Below are positions 36,372 to 45,500 of a stretch of DNA of 64,000 nt, in pieces. The notes under the pieces are model-generated. The model had not been told where the DNA came from. It did no database searches and saw only the letters and a program-made list of their open reading frames with translations. The stretch spans positions 1 to 64,000 of the forward strand of contig JAKIUU010000012.1 of NCBI GenBank assembly GCA_021647405.1, written 5' to 3'. A program made the translations under genes and the position numbers. Numbering within the stretch: the first letter of the stretch is position 1; each line of letters starts with the position of its first letter. Source of the stretch: Flavobacteriaceae bacterium (GTDB taxonomy: Bacteria > Bacteroidota > Bacteroidia > Flavobacteriales > Flavobacteriaceae).

Positions 36372-36645
36372 TGTAACTTTATTTTAAGTTACAAATGTAA
36401 TAATTTTTAAAGTTTAATGCTAATATTTTGTAAAATATTACATATTGCTACTACTTTAATACTTTATATAAATACATATAAGTATCAGATATAAAGTAAT
36501 ATGGCAATTTATATATAATTAAATTTAAATTGTTTACAGAAAACAATAATGGGTGTGCAAAACCACCAAATGTAAGTTACAAGTGTTAACTAAATCATTT
36601 TTTAGCTGATTACAATTGTAAACTTATCTTTAATTACATTTGTAA
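36371..36645. promoter_or_regulatory. Array of TGTAA/TTACA palindromes between XRE and M14 genes
   Basis: The divergent intergenic region holds five palindromes built from one half-site. TTGTAACTT-N6-AAGTTACAA lies at 36371-36394. TGTAA-N4-TTACA lies at 36429-36442. TGTAAGTTACA lies at 36571-36581 (within which AAGTTACAA recurs exactly). TTACAATTGTAA lies at 36610-36621. TTACA-TT-TGTAA lies at 36634-36645, ending three bases before the M14 start codon. This is a strong candidate operator cluster for the XRE protein, controlling both genes. Confidence 0.6.
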
Positions 36646-36648
36646 ATT

Positions 36649-37740
36649 ATGAAGAGCTTGTATACTGCAAATAAAGAGATAAGATTAAAAGGAAAATGGA
36701 TTCAATACACTTCCATACTGCCGCTGTTAAATAAATATAAATCGGTATTTAAGATTGAAGAGATTGGTTTGTCTTATTTAAAACTGCCTATTCACACCAT
36801 AACTTTAGGCTCAGGCCCCACTAAAGTATTAATGTGGTCGCAAATGCACGGCAATGAAGCTACGGCTACAAAAGTAATTTTTGATTTGCTAAACCTTTTT
36901 AACTCAAAAGATATTCCAGATAAAATAGCGGCTATTTTAGAACAATGCACTGTTATGATTATCCCCATTCTTAATCCAGACGGCGCCAAAGCCTATACAC
37001 GCGTAAACGCGCAACAAATAGATTTAAATAGAGATGCAGTCGCTTTAGAAGCTGTAGAAAGCCAGTTACTCCGACAAACATTAAACAGTTTTAAGCCCCA
37101 TTATTGTTTTAACCTTCATGACCAGCGCAATATCTACAGTGTCGGAAAGACACAGGAGCCAGCTACTATCTCATTTTTAGCACCTTCTACCGAGATAACA
37201 CGTAAAATAACGCCCGAACGACTAAAAGCGATGGCTGTTATTGTAGAGATGTATAAAGCACTTTATGCAGATATTCCCAAAAATATATCGCGTTACAACG
37301 ATGAATTTTATCCCAATGCCACAGGAGATAACTTTCAGAAAGAAGGCTATTGTACCATTTTAATTGAAGCAGGTCATTTCCTAGATGACTATAACAGAGA
37401 ACAGGTACGCTATTTTTATTTTAAAGCGCTGTTAACAGGATTAAGGGTAATAGCGTCTAAAAATCAAATAGATAAAGAAGAAAATTATAATAAAATACCA
37501 GAAAATGACAGCCTTTATCTCGATTGTATTTTTAATAATGTTAATTTATTACAAGAAGGCTTGTATCAAAATGTTTCGGTAGGTATTCTCTTTCTTGAGG
37601 AAATTAAAAACAACAAACTTACCCGAGTGCCAAGTATTGAGAAAATAGGTTGTCTTGCAAATTATGGTGCCAATACTGTAAAAAATTTGAAGGGCATTAA
37701 AATATCTTCTGTAAATGAGCTTTTTCGATTGTTATATTAA
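36649..37740 (+). CDS. M14-family metallohydrolase (aspartoacylase/carboxypeptidase-like)
   Basis: The 363-residue protein has zinc ligands in WSQMHGNEATATK (HxxE) and a later His in FNLHDQRNIYSVG. The substrate-binding stretch is QQIDLNRDA and the general-base Glu is in TILIEAGHF, as in M14 zinc carboxypeptidases and succinylglutamate desuccinylase/aspartoacylase relatives. No signal peptide is seen, so it probably acts in the cytoplasm on amino acid amides or peptides. The start codon is flanked by palindromic operator-like sites, so it is likely repressed by the divergent XRE protein. Confidence 0.82.
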   Translation: MKSLYTANKEIRLKGKWIQYTSILPLLNKYKSVFKIEEIGLSYLKLPIHTITLGSGPTKVLMWSQMHGNEATATKVIFDLLNLFNSKDIPDKIAAILEQCTVMIIPILNPDGAKAYTRVNAQQIDLNRDAVALEAVESQLLRQTLNSFKPHYCFNLHDQRNIYSVGKTQEPATISFLAPSTEITRKITPERLKAMAVIVEMYKALYADIPKNISRYNDEFYPNATGDNFQKEGYCTILIEAGHFLDDYNREQVRYFYFKALLTGLRVIASKNQIDKEENYNKIPENDSLYLDCIFNNVNLLQEGLYQNVSVGILFLEEIKNNKLTRVPSIEKIGCLANYGANTVKNLKGIKISSVNELFRLLY

Positions 37741-37833
37741 ATATTTTATCAAATACTTAAAATAGTTTTATTTTAATTAGGAATAATTTAGAATAATCCC
37801 GATTTTTGCTATAAATTAACAATTAGCCAACAA

Positions 37834-38313
37834 ATGAAAAAGTATCATATAGACGAATTAGACCATCAAATCATAGATATTCTTATCGAAAATGCCCGTA
37901 CTCCCTTTACCGATATTGCTAAAAAATACAGTGTTTCTGCAGGTACAATACACATTCGCGTGAATAAAATGCTTGATGAAGGCATCATTAAAGGCGCTAC
38001 TTTAAAATTAGACTACGAAAAATTAGGCTATTCGTTTATTGCCTATGTTGGATTGCATCTAATTACCAGTTCGCGAACCCCTTCTGTTATTGCCGAGTTA
38101 AATAAAATTCCAGAAATTACCGTAGCACATCTTACCACAGGAAAGTTTGGTATTTTCTGTAAAGTGCGTGCTAAAAACACCAAGCATGCCAAAGATATAA
38201 TTTTTAAAATTGATAACATTCCTGATGTACAGCGTACAGAAACATCTATATCTCTCGAAGAAAGTATAAATGATAAAAACCGTTTGATGCATTCTATTTT
38301 TAAAGATTTGTAA
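37834..38313 (+). CDS. Lrp/AsnC-family transcriptional regulator
   Basis: The 159-residue protein has the N-terminal winged helix-turn-helix (ELDHQIIDILIENARTPFTD, then SVSAGTIHIRVNKMLDEGII). A C-terminal RAM ligand domain follows (YVGLHLITS, then IPEITVAHLTTGKFGIFCKV). Such regulators sense amino acids. It is followed by a terminator, so it is monocistronic. The next gene encodes a branched-chain-type 2-oxoacid dehydrogenase E1; regulation of that gene is plausible but inferred. Confidence 0.93.
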   Translation: MKKYHIDELDHQIIDILIENARTPFTDIAKKYSVSAGTIHIRVNKMLDEGIIKGATLKLDYEKLGYSFIAYVGLHLITSSRTPSVIAELNKIPEITVAHLTTGKFGIFCKVRAKNTKHAKDIIFKIDNIPDVQRTETSISLEESINDKNRLMHSIFKDL

Positions 38314-38338
38314 ATTTTCAAAAAGCCACAATAGTAAG

Positions 38339-38375
38339 AAGCCTTTAAAATATTTTATTTTAAAGGCTTTCTCTT
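38339..38375 (+). terminator. Intrinsic terminator of the Lrp gene
   Basis: A 13-base stem (38339-38351 with 38357-38369, core GCCTTTAAAAT) with a five-base loop is followed by a T-rich stretch (TTTCTCTTT). Confidence 0.8.
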
Positions 38376-38426
38376 TAGATGAAATAGATTTATACAATTA
38401 GTAAAGAAATATTTTAAAACTAACTA

Positions 38427-38449
38427 TCCTCGACGCAGAGCATCGAGGA
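38427..38449. repeat. Short palindromic repeat
   Basis: TCCTCGA..TCGAGGA with a GC-AGA-GC inner stem forms a compact hairpin in the gap before the E1 gene. From memory, similar elements recur between genes in flavobacteria; only one copy is seen here. Confidence 0.4.
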
Positions 38450-38545
38450 ATTCTTTTCGATTAAAACCAACTATATTATTGCTAAAATTAACCGTCAATC
38501 AACTAAATTAATTATATTTGATAGGTAATATTTTTTGATTTGTCT

Positions 38546-40519
38546 ATGCAATTTAAAACCGAAAGAATAGCAAAAGAGACACTGGTTTTTCTTTATAAAA
38601 GTCTTTTAAAACCACGTCTTATTGAAGAAAAAATGTTGTTGCTGTTGCGACAGGGGAAAATATCAAAATGGTTTTCGGGCATTGGACAAGAAGCCATAGC
38701 AGTAGGTGTTGGTTTGGCATTAAAATCAGATGAATATATTCTTCCTATGCATCGCAATTTGGGAATTTTTACAACCCGTAATATCCCTTTATACAGGTTG
38801 TTTTCTCAATGGCAAGGCAAACCCAGTGGCTTTACAAAAGGCAGAGACCGTTCCTTTCATTTTGGCACACAAGAGTACAATATTGTCGGTATGATATCAC
38901 ATCTAGGACCGCAATTGGGCGTGGCCAATGGCATCGCTTTAGCAAATTTATTAAAGAAAAATATTAAGGTAACAGCTGTTTTTACAGGTGATGGCGCTAC
39001 AAGTGAGGGCGATTTTCACGAAGCACTTAACGTGGCGGCAGTGTGGCAATTACCGGTATTGTTTTGTATAGAGAATAATGGCTATGGATTATCCACCCCT
39101 AGCAGTCAGCAGTTTAAATGTAAACAAATGATTGATAAAGCCATTGGTTATGGGATGGAAAGTTTACAAGTTGACGGTAATAATATTGTAGAAGTGTATA
39201 CAAAAATAAAAGCTTTAGCAGAAAGTGTCCGCAAAAATCCGCGTCCTGTTTTGGTTGAATTTATAACATTTAGGATACGTGGTCACGAAGAGGCGAGTGG
39301 CAACAAATACGTACCCAATAAATTGATTGAAAAATGGGCTAAAAAAGATCCTTTAAAAAATTATCAAGAGTATCTTCTCAAACAGAAGGTGATTAATAAA
39401 GCGGCTATTACTGATTTTAAGAATGATATCACAAAAGAAATAAACAACAATCTAACTATTGCATTTGAGGAACCTGCTATTAAACCCAACCTAAATACCG
39501 AGTTAAAGGACGTTTATAATACTTTTACATATAAAGAAATAGTACCCAATAGCGAAACCAAAAATATAAGATTGGTCGATGCCATTTCTAAAGGCTTGTA
39601 TCAAGCGATGGAGAGGCATGATAACCTCATCATAATGGGACAAGATATAGCTGCCTATGGCGGTGTTTTTAAAGTTACAGAAGGCTTTTTAGACACTTTT
39701 GGTGCCGACAGAGTCCGCAACACACCTATTTGCGAATCCTCTATAATAGAAGCCGCCTATGGCTTATCTATTAATGGCTACAAAAGTGTTGTTGAGTTGC
39801 AATTTTCTGATTTTATCACAAGTGGTTTTAATCCCGTTATCAATTTATTAGCCAAATCGCATTACCGTTGGCAGCAACCTGCCGATGTGGTTCTGCGCAT
39901 GCCTTGTGGCGCAGGTGTAGGAGCAGGGCCTTTTCACAGTCAGACCAATGAGGCGTGGTTTACCAAAACGCCTGGCTTAAAAGTAATCTATCCTGCTTTT
40001 CCTTACGATGCCAAAGGGCTGTTGGCAACCGCTATTGCAGATGAAAATCCGGTTTTATTCTTTGAGCACAAAGCTTTGTACCGCTCTGTTTATCAGGATG
40101 TACCTGAAGATTATTACACCCTTCCTTTAGGTAAAGCCAATCTTCTAAAAGAAGGTCAAGACATAAGCATAATTACATACGGAGCTGGCGTACATTGGGC
40201 TTTAGATACTTTAAAAAAAATAGAGGTTTCGGCAGATTTAATTGATTTACGGAGCTTACAACCACTTGACACTGAAATGATTTTTACATCCGTTAAGAAA
40301 ACGGGGAAAGTAATTATTTTACAAGAAGATACTTTATTTGGTGGATTGGCCTCAGATATTTCGGCACTCATAACCGAAAATTGTTTTGAATATTTAGATG
40401 CGCCTGTAAAACGTGTAGGAAGTCTTGAAACACCTGTCCCTTTTGCCAAAGAGTTAGAAGCCAAATTTTTACCCAAAGAACGCTTTAAAGAAACACTAAA
40501 AGAACTGTTGGACTATTAG
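38546..40519 (+). CDS. Fused alpha/beta E1 component of a 2-oxoacid dehydrogenase
   Basis: The protein of about 657 residues joins both E1 subunits. The alpha half (about 1-330) has the thiamine diphosphate motif GDGATSEGDFHEALN...NNGYGLS and IRGHEEASGN. The beta half (about 345-657) has IIMGQDIAAYGGVFKVTEGF, ESSIIEAAYGLSINGYK and the C-terminal transketolase fold. It decarboxylates branched-chain 2-oxoacids or pyruvate and passes the acyl group to a lipoyl E2; the fused form in Bacteroidota is usually branched-chain-like. The start at ATG 38546 is preferred to TTG 38540. No E2 or E3 gene is adjacent. Confidence 0.92.
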   Translation: MQFKTERIAKETLVFLYKSLLKPRLIEEKMLLLLRQGKISKWFSGIGQEAIAVGVGLALKSDEYILPMHRNLGIFTTRNIPLYRLFSQWQGKPSGFTKGRDRSFHFGTQEYNIVGMISHLGPQLGVANGIALANLLKKNIKVTAVFTGDGATSEGDFHEALNVAAVWQLPVLFCIENNGYGLSTPSSQQFKCKQMIDKAIGYGMESLQVDGNNIVEVYTKIKALAESVRKNPRPVLVEFITFRIRGHEEASGNKYVPNKLIEKWAKKDPLKNYQEYLLKQKVINKAAITDFKNDITKEINNNLTIAFEEPAIKPNLNTELKDVYNTFTYKEIVPNSETKNIRLVDAISKGLYQAMERHDNLIIMGQDIAAYGGVFKVTEGFLDTFGADRVRNTPICESSIIEAAYGLSINGYKSVVELQFSDFITSGFNPVINLLAKSHYRWQQPADVVLRMPCGAGVGAGPFHSQTNEAWFTKTPGLKVIYPAFPYDAKGLLATAIADENPVLFFEHKALYRSVYQDVPEDYYTLPLGKANLLKEGQDISIITYGAGVHWALDTLKKIEVSADLIDLRSLQPLDTEMIFTSVKKTGKVIILQEDTLFGGLASDISALITENCFEYLDAPVKRVGSLETPVPFAKELEAKFLPKERFKETLKELLDY

Positions 40520-40540
40520 TTTATATAATAGTCCTATTTT
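40510..40540 (+). terminator. Hairpin at the end of the E1 gene
   Basis: GGACTATTA (40510-40518) pairs perfectly with TAATAGTCC (40526-40534), overlapping the stop codon, followed by TATTTTG. The T-run is short, so termination strength is uncertain. Confidence 0.55.
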
Positions 40541-40702
40541 GTAGCTTTTTGATGTGGTAAAATATTTTTTTTATAGCAGTAAAAATTCAATTGATAAATT
40601 GGAGTTGCAATCAAACTTCTTTCAATTAAAAATAATTTCGTAAAAAATACTTGTCAATAACCCATTAAAGGCTGTATTTTTGCGCTTCTTAAAACAAAGG
40701 CT

Positions 40703-42262
40703 GTGTCGTTAACAAAAAGAGAATCGGAAGAAAGAAAAGTTGGGAAAAGTTTATACAACTATCAAAAACAGGCTATTAATAAAATTTTTAAAAGCTTTGA
40801 GGAAGAGGCGGCCGATTATCATTTGTTGTACCAATTGCCAACTGGTGGCGGTAAAACAGTTATTTTTTCTGAAATAGTAAGGCAATATTTAAGACATCAC
40901 AATAAAAAAGTAGCCGTTTTAACACACCGCATAGAGTTGTGCAAACAGACTTCAAAAATGCTTACCGAGTTTAATGTGGTAAATAAAGTTATTGACAGCA
41001 AAGCCAATTTAGCCGACCAAGAAAACTACACTTGTTTTGTGGCAATGGTAGAGACACTAAATAACAGACTAAATGATGGCAAACTTGATATCTCTGATAT
41101 TGGCTTGGTAATTATTGACGAAGCACATTATAATTCTTTTACAAAACTCTTTAAGTTTTTTGACAAAGCTTTTATTTTGGGAGTTACGGCAACCCCTTTA
41201 AGTTCTAATATTGAACTGCCAATGAATAAAAACTATGATGAATTAATTGTTGGCGAAACCATAACTTCGTTAATAGAAGATGAATTTTTGGCACGTGCTG
41301 AAACCTATTCTTATAATGTGGGGTTAACCTCTTTAATTGTTGGCTCAAATGGCGATTATACCGTAAAATCTTCTGAAGATTTATATACAAACACGGCCAT
41401 GCTAGGTAAGTTATTACAGGCTTATGAAGAGCGTTCTAAAGATAAAAAAACCTTGATTTTTAACAATGGTATCACCACCTCAATTTGTGTGTATCATACC
41501 TTTAGAGATGCAGGATACCCCATTGCACATTTAGACAATACCGCTACAAAAAAAGAGCGGGCAAATTTGTTAAAGTGGTTTAAAGAAACACCCAATGCCA
41601 TATTGACATCGGTAAGTATTTTGACCACAGGTTTTGACGAACCCACTGTTGATACCATTATTTTAAACAGGGCTACAAAATCGCTGACTTTATATTACCA
41701 AATGATAGGTAGGGGATCGCGAATTTTAAAAGACAAAGCAACTTTTAATGTTATAGATTTGGGCAATAATTTTCACCGATTTGGTCCTTGGGGATCTGAC
41801 CTAGATTGGCAACGAATATTTAATTCGCCAAATTATTATCTCGATAAATTGCTTAACGATGAAGATATTGAAAGTCGTTTTTCTTACGAAATGCCAGATG
41901 CGCTTCGTGCCGAGTTTGTCAATTCAAAAGAGGTGAGCTTTGATATTAAAAAAACATACACAGATTCTGTTAATAGAGGAGAGTCTTCAAAAGCAGTTTT
42001 AGAAAAGTCTATTGCTCAACATGCCAAAATATGCATTGAAAATAGCGAAGATGTTTTTGATGCTTTAATTTTAGCTAAAATGTTGAATGACGATATTGAT
42101 TTTCGCATTCAGCGTTATTCAAAATGTATTAGCCGAAGTACCAACAATTTTTTAATTTGGCTAAGAGATGATTATCGCAAGAAATTGCGTTTTTATTTAC
42201 GTGAAAATTTCGACAGACTTTTTGAAGAAATTCATGGAAAACCACCTGCAGAAGTAGAATAG
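40703..42262 (+). CDS. DEAH-type superfamily II helicase
   Basis: The 519-residue protein has motif I QLPTGGGKTVIFSE, motif II VIIDEAHYNS, motif III GVTATPLSS and C-terminal motifs SILTTGFDEPTVDTI and YQMIGRGSRIL. It resembles the RAD25/UvrB-like group of short helicases (SSL2-like) seen widely in Bacteroidota. The C-terminal 170 residues (from about 345) have no recognised domain. Its role in repair or RNA is not determined. The start is GTG (no nearby ATG gives the N-terminus). It heads a cluster of helicase genes. Confidence 0.85.
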   Translation: MSLTKRESEERKVGKSLYNYQKQAINKIFKSFEEEAADYHLLYQLPTGGGKTVIFSEIVRQYLRHHNKKVAVLTHRIELCKQTSKMLTEFNVVNKVIDSKANLADQENYTCFVAMVETLNNRLNDGKLDISDIGLVIIDEAHYNSFTKLFKFFDKAFILGVTATPLSSNIELPMNKNYDELIVGETITSLIEDEFLARAETYSYNVGLTSLIVGSNGDYTVKSSEDLYTNTAMLGKLLQAYEERSKDKKTLIFNNGITTSICVYHTFRDAGYPIAHLDNTATKKERANLLKWFKETPNAILTSVSILTTGFDEPTVDTIILNRATKSLTLYYQMIGRGSRILKDKATFNVIDLGNNFHRFGPWGSDLDWQRIFNSPNYYLDKLLNDEDIESRFSYEMPDALRAEFVNSKEVSFDIKKTYTDSVNRGESSKAVLEKSIAQHAKICIENSEDVFDALILAKMLNDDIDFRIQRYSKCISRSTNNFLIWLRDDYRKKLRFYLRENFDRLFEEIHGKPPAEVE

Positions 42263-42378
42263 TCTGGTTTGTAATCTCTAGCAACCTATAACATCTGTGC
42301 GTTTTTTAGTTGCTATTTTAATTAACTGTATTTTTGCAAAATAGAGACCGTTTTACACCCTAATTTAAAAAGAAATTG

Positions 42379-43731
42379 ATGCATACCTTTTCAGATTTCA
42401 ATCTTTCAAATCAGCTGCGATACGCCTTAGACGATCTGGGCTTTAAAACCGCTACACCCATACAGCAAAAGTCATTTTCGGTCATTCTTTCAGGTAAAGA
42501 TATGGTGGGTATTGCCCAAACAGGAACCGGAAAAACTTTGGCTTATATGTTGCCCATTTTACAGAGTTTAGAATTTTCGAAACAGCTAAATCCACGTGTT
42601 TTGGTACTTGTACCCACACGCGAATTGGTGATGCAAGTGGTTCAAAATATAGAGAGTTATTGCACTTACAAAACGGTTCGCACAATAGGTGTTTTTGGCG
42701 GCACAAATATCAACACGCAAAAAAAGGCCATTGCGCAAGGTGTAGATATTATCGTTTCAACGGCTGGCCGTTTATACGATTTAATTATCAGCCGTGCCAT
42801 CTCTTTAAAATCTGTCAAAAAACTGGTAATTGATGAAGTTGATGTGATGCTCGATTTAGGCTTCCGCTTTCAGCTGACAAATATTTTTGATTTGATGCCT
42901 GAACGGCGACAAAATATCATGTTTTCGGCTACGATGACAGAAACTATTGACGTGTTGATTGACGACTTTTTTATTGCACCTACCAAGATTTCAATCGCTT
43001 TAAGCGGCACACCATTAGACCATATATCACAGCAATGTTACCCCGTAAAAAACTTTTATACAAAGGTAAATTTACTGTCATATTTATTAAATAATCGTGA
43101 AAAATTTAGCAAAGTATTGGTGTTTGTATCTCATAAAAAAATTGCCGACCGTTTGTTTGAAGCTTTAGAAGAAAGCTTTGGCGAGGAGTCTTGTGTTATT
43201 CATTCTAATAAAACACAAAATTATCGCATCCGTTCGATTAAGCAATTTGACGCGGGCAAAAACCGTATTTTGGTTGCCACCGATGTGATGGCACGCGGTT
43301 TAGATTTAGACAAAATTAGCCATGTTATCAATTTTGACACGCCCCATTACCCCGAAAATTATATGCACCGTATTGGCAGAACGGGTAGGGCAGAACAGTT
43401 TGGTAAATCGCTGTTGTTTTATACCGAAAAGGAAGTGCTATTTAAAGAGTCTATAGAAGCCTTGATGGATTATAAGATTCCAGAAATACCTTTTCCTGCT
43501 GAAGTTGAAATTGCCGAAAGGCTGGCACCTGAAGAGCAACCCAGAGATACAGAGTTAGATTACGGCAAACGACCTTCTGTAAACGAATTGCCTTCTGGCT
43601 TTCACGAAAAGAAAGAAAAGAACAAAAAAGAAAATCAAGGGGGATCTTACAGAAGAGAAATTGCTAAAAAATATAAAAAGCCCAAAACCAGAGGCGATAA
43701 AAATTACAACAGACGCAACAAGAAAAAATAA
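42379..43731 (+). CDS. DEAD-box-family RNA helicase (DEVD variant)
   Basis: About 450 residues: Q motif FKTATPIQQK, motif I AQTGTGKT, Ia PTRELVMQV, Ib TAGRLYD, motif II DEVD in place of DEAD, motif III SATMT, motif V ARGLDL and motif VI HRIGRTGRAE. The C-terminal tail is very basic (KKYKKPKTRGDKNYNRRNKK) and probably binds RNA. It should remodel rRNA or structured mRNA, as RhlE-type helicases do. ATG at 42379 is preferred to TTG at 42376. The gene ends five bases before the convergent regulator gene. Confidence 0.93.
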   Translation: MHTFSDFNLSNQLRYALDDLGFKTATPIQQKSFSVILSGKDMVGIAQTGTGKTLAYMLPILQSLEFSKQLNPRVLVLVPTRELVMQVVQNIESYCTYKTVRTIGVFGGTNINTQKKAIAQGVDIIVSTAGRLYDLIISRAISLKSVKKLVIDEVDVMLDLGFRFQLTNIFDLMPERRQNIMFSATMTETIDVLIDDFFIAPTKISIALSGTPLDHISQQCYPVKNFYTKVNLLSYLLNNREKFSKVLVFVSHKKIADRLFEALEESFGEESCVIHSNKTQNYRIRSIKQFDAGKNRILVATDVMARGLDLDKISHVINFDTPHYPENYMHRIGRTGRAEQFGKSLLFYTEKEVLFKESIEALMDYKIPEIPFPAEVEIAERLAPEEQPRDTELDYGKRPSVNELPSGFHEKKEKNKKENQGGSYRREIAKKYKKPKTRGDKNYNRRNKKK

Positions 43732-43736
43732 ACGAT

Positions 43737-44555
43737 TTATTTTTTTCTGAGTGTCGATAGAATTTCTGAAGATATTTCTTCTACGGGTTTGTTGGTAACA
43801 TTTATAATACTCCAATTTGGATGTGTTCTAAAAATTCTTAAAGCATAGTTTAGCTCCTTTTGTACATAAGAAGGATGTGAATAATTACCTGTTAAACCGC
43901 CCAAATGTTTATCGCGAATTTGCCGCAAAGCTGCCAATCGATTAGATATTGTTGTCAGACAAAAAACACGTTCGGGTGGGAGTTCATAAACAATTTTAGG
44001 AATGGGAATTCCCAATATTATAGGAATATTTGCCACACGCCAACCCTTATGTGCCATATAAAAACTTAAAGGTGTTTTAAAAGTTCTCGACACACCAAGT
44101 AGTATAATATCTGCTTTTTTAATCTCATTTACCCGCTGCCCATCATCGTGACGCAATGTAAATTCAACAGCTTCAATTCGTTGAAAATATGCTTTGTTAA
44201 TGGTGTGAAAGATACCTGGTTTTTCGGTTGGTGCATTTTCAAAATGATTCGATAATTGGGCTAATAAGGGGCCCATTAAATCTATTGTAGGAAGGTCGTA
44301 AAGGCGCCCTTGTTCTAAAATTAAATGCCGTAATTTTCGTGATACAAGTGTGTGAATGATAAGCCCTTTAATTTGATGTGCTTCGGTAATAATCTCAAAT
44401 ATCTGTTTTTTACTCCGCACATTTGGACATACATAATATTGTACCTTAGTAGTTTCAAATTGAAACAAAGCTGCATTCAATAACTGTTTTGCTGTTCCAC
44501 CTGTTCCGTCAGAAACTATAAAAACATGTTGTAGCATTGCCTGTAATGTTTCCAT
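43737..44555 (-). CDS. Pyruvate, water/phosphate dikinase regulatory protein (DUF299 family)
   Basis: The 272-residue protein belongs to the bifunctional kinase/pyrophosphorylases that switch PEP synthase or pyruvate phosphate dikinase by threonine phosphorylation. Visible signatures are VFIVSDGTGGTAKQL near the start, LGVSRTFKTPLSFYMAHKG (nucleotide-binding) and IPIPKIVYELPPERVFCLTT. An in-frame ATG six codons on (MLQHVFIVSDGTG) is an equally good start. Its target dikinase gene is not in the window, so PpsR and PPDK-regulator types cannot be separated. Confidence 0.9.
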   Translation of the reverse strand: METLQAMLQHVFIVSDGTGGTAKQLLNAALFQFETTKVQYYVCPNVRSKKQIFEIITEAHQIKGLIIHTLVSRKLRHLILEQGRLYDLPTIDLMGPLLAQLSNHFENAPTEKPGIFHTINKAYFQRIEAVEFTLRHDDGQRVNEIKKADIILLGVSRTFKTPLSFYMAHKGWRVANIPIILGIPIPKIVYELPPERVFCLTTISNRLAALRQIRDKHLGGLTGNYSHPSYVQKELNYALRIFRTHPNWSIINVTNKPVEEISSEILSTLRKK

Positions 44556-44831
44556 AAAAATAGTAAATAATTAATACAATATTAATTTCATTCTACAAAT
44601 GAATTTAATATGGTGGGTGGCTGGGTATTTTCCATTCTTTTATAGCCGGGTTGCTTATAAAGTTTATACTTTTTAATAATAAGGAGGTGAATAAGCCCTT
44701 TATACATAAAAAAAATGAGCACTATTTAGTAAATTAAAAAGGAAGCCTTATATTTGCAAAGCTTTAAACAGTTAGGCCCTGTCTGTTATAGCTCATTATA
44801 ATCAAACTTTAAAACTAATTTAAATATATAA

Positions 44832-45281
44832 ATGGCAAAATCGCAACAAACTTTTAACAAGAGTGAAAAAGAAAAAAAACGCCTTAAAAAACGTGAAGAT
44901 AAAGCAAAGAAAAAAGCAGCACGCAGATTAGAGGCTAAAGAAAGTGGTGGCGCCAATGAGTTTGTTTATGTAGACCATTTAGGTAATTTAACCGACACAC
45001 CGCCAGACCCTTCTATGAAAGTAGAAATTGAGGCAGAAAGTATTGAAATAGGTATTCCTAAAAAGCTTGAAAGCGAAAAAGAAGACCCTATAAGAAATGG
45101 AAAAGTGTCTTTTTACGATTCTTCAAAAGGTTTTGGTTTTATCATAGATATCGAAAGTCAAGAAAAATACTTTACCCATGTTTCTGGCTTGATTGATGAA
45201 ATTGCCGAAAATGACAAAGTTACCTTCGAACTTGAAAAAGGCATGAAAGGTCTTAATGCTGTTAGGGTTAAAAAAGTATAG
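44832..45281 (+). CDS. Cold-shock-domain protein with basic N-terminus
   Basis: The 149-residue protein has a lysine-rich N-terminal segment (KSEKEKKRLKKREDKAKKKA). The C-terminal cold-shock domain has RNP-like motifs GKVSFYDSSKGFGFI and KYFTHVSG (about residues 90-149). It likely binds RNA. TATATTTG at 44749-44756 is a possible -7 box, implying a leader of about 70 bases, common for cold-shock genes. DEAD-box helicase genes on both sides fit a role in RNA unfolding. Confidence 0.9.
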   Translation: MAKSQQTFNKSEKEKKRLKKREDKAKKKAARRLEAKESGGANEFVYVDHLGNLTDTPPDPSMKVEIEAESIEIGIPKKLESEKEDPIRNGKVSFYDSSKGFGFIIDIESQEKYFTHVSGLIDEIAENDKVTFELEKGMKGLNAVRVKKV

Positions 45282-45500
45282 TCTTCAAGATTGATTTAAA
45301 GTAAGAGATTCAATCTCACAATTTAAATTAAAAACTTTATCTGAAATAAATTAGGCCATAACATTCATATATACAGAATGTTAAACACTTAAGATTCATT
45401 AAATAGACATTGAAGCGGAAATTAATGTTTAAATTTGAAAACTATTTGATTCCTTTTGGGTCAAAGGATGAAAATAAAGAGTGGTTCAAATATTTATTTA

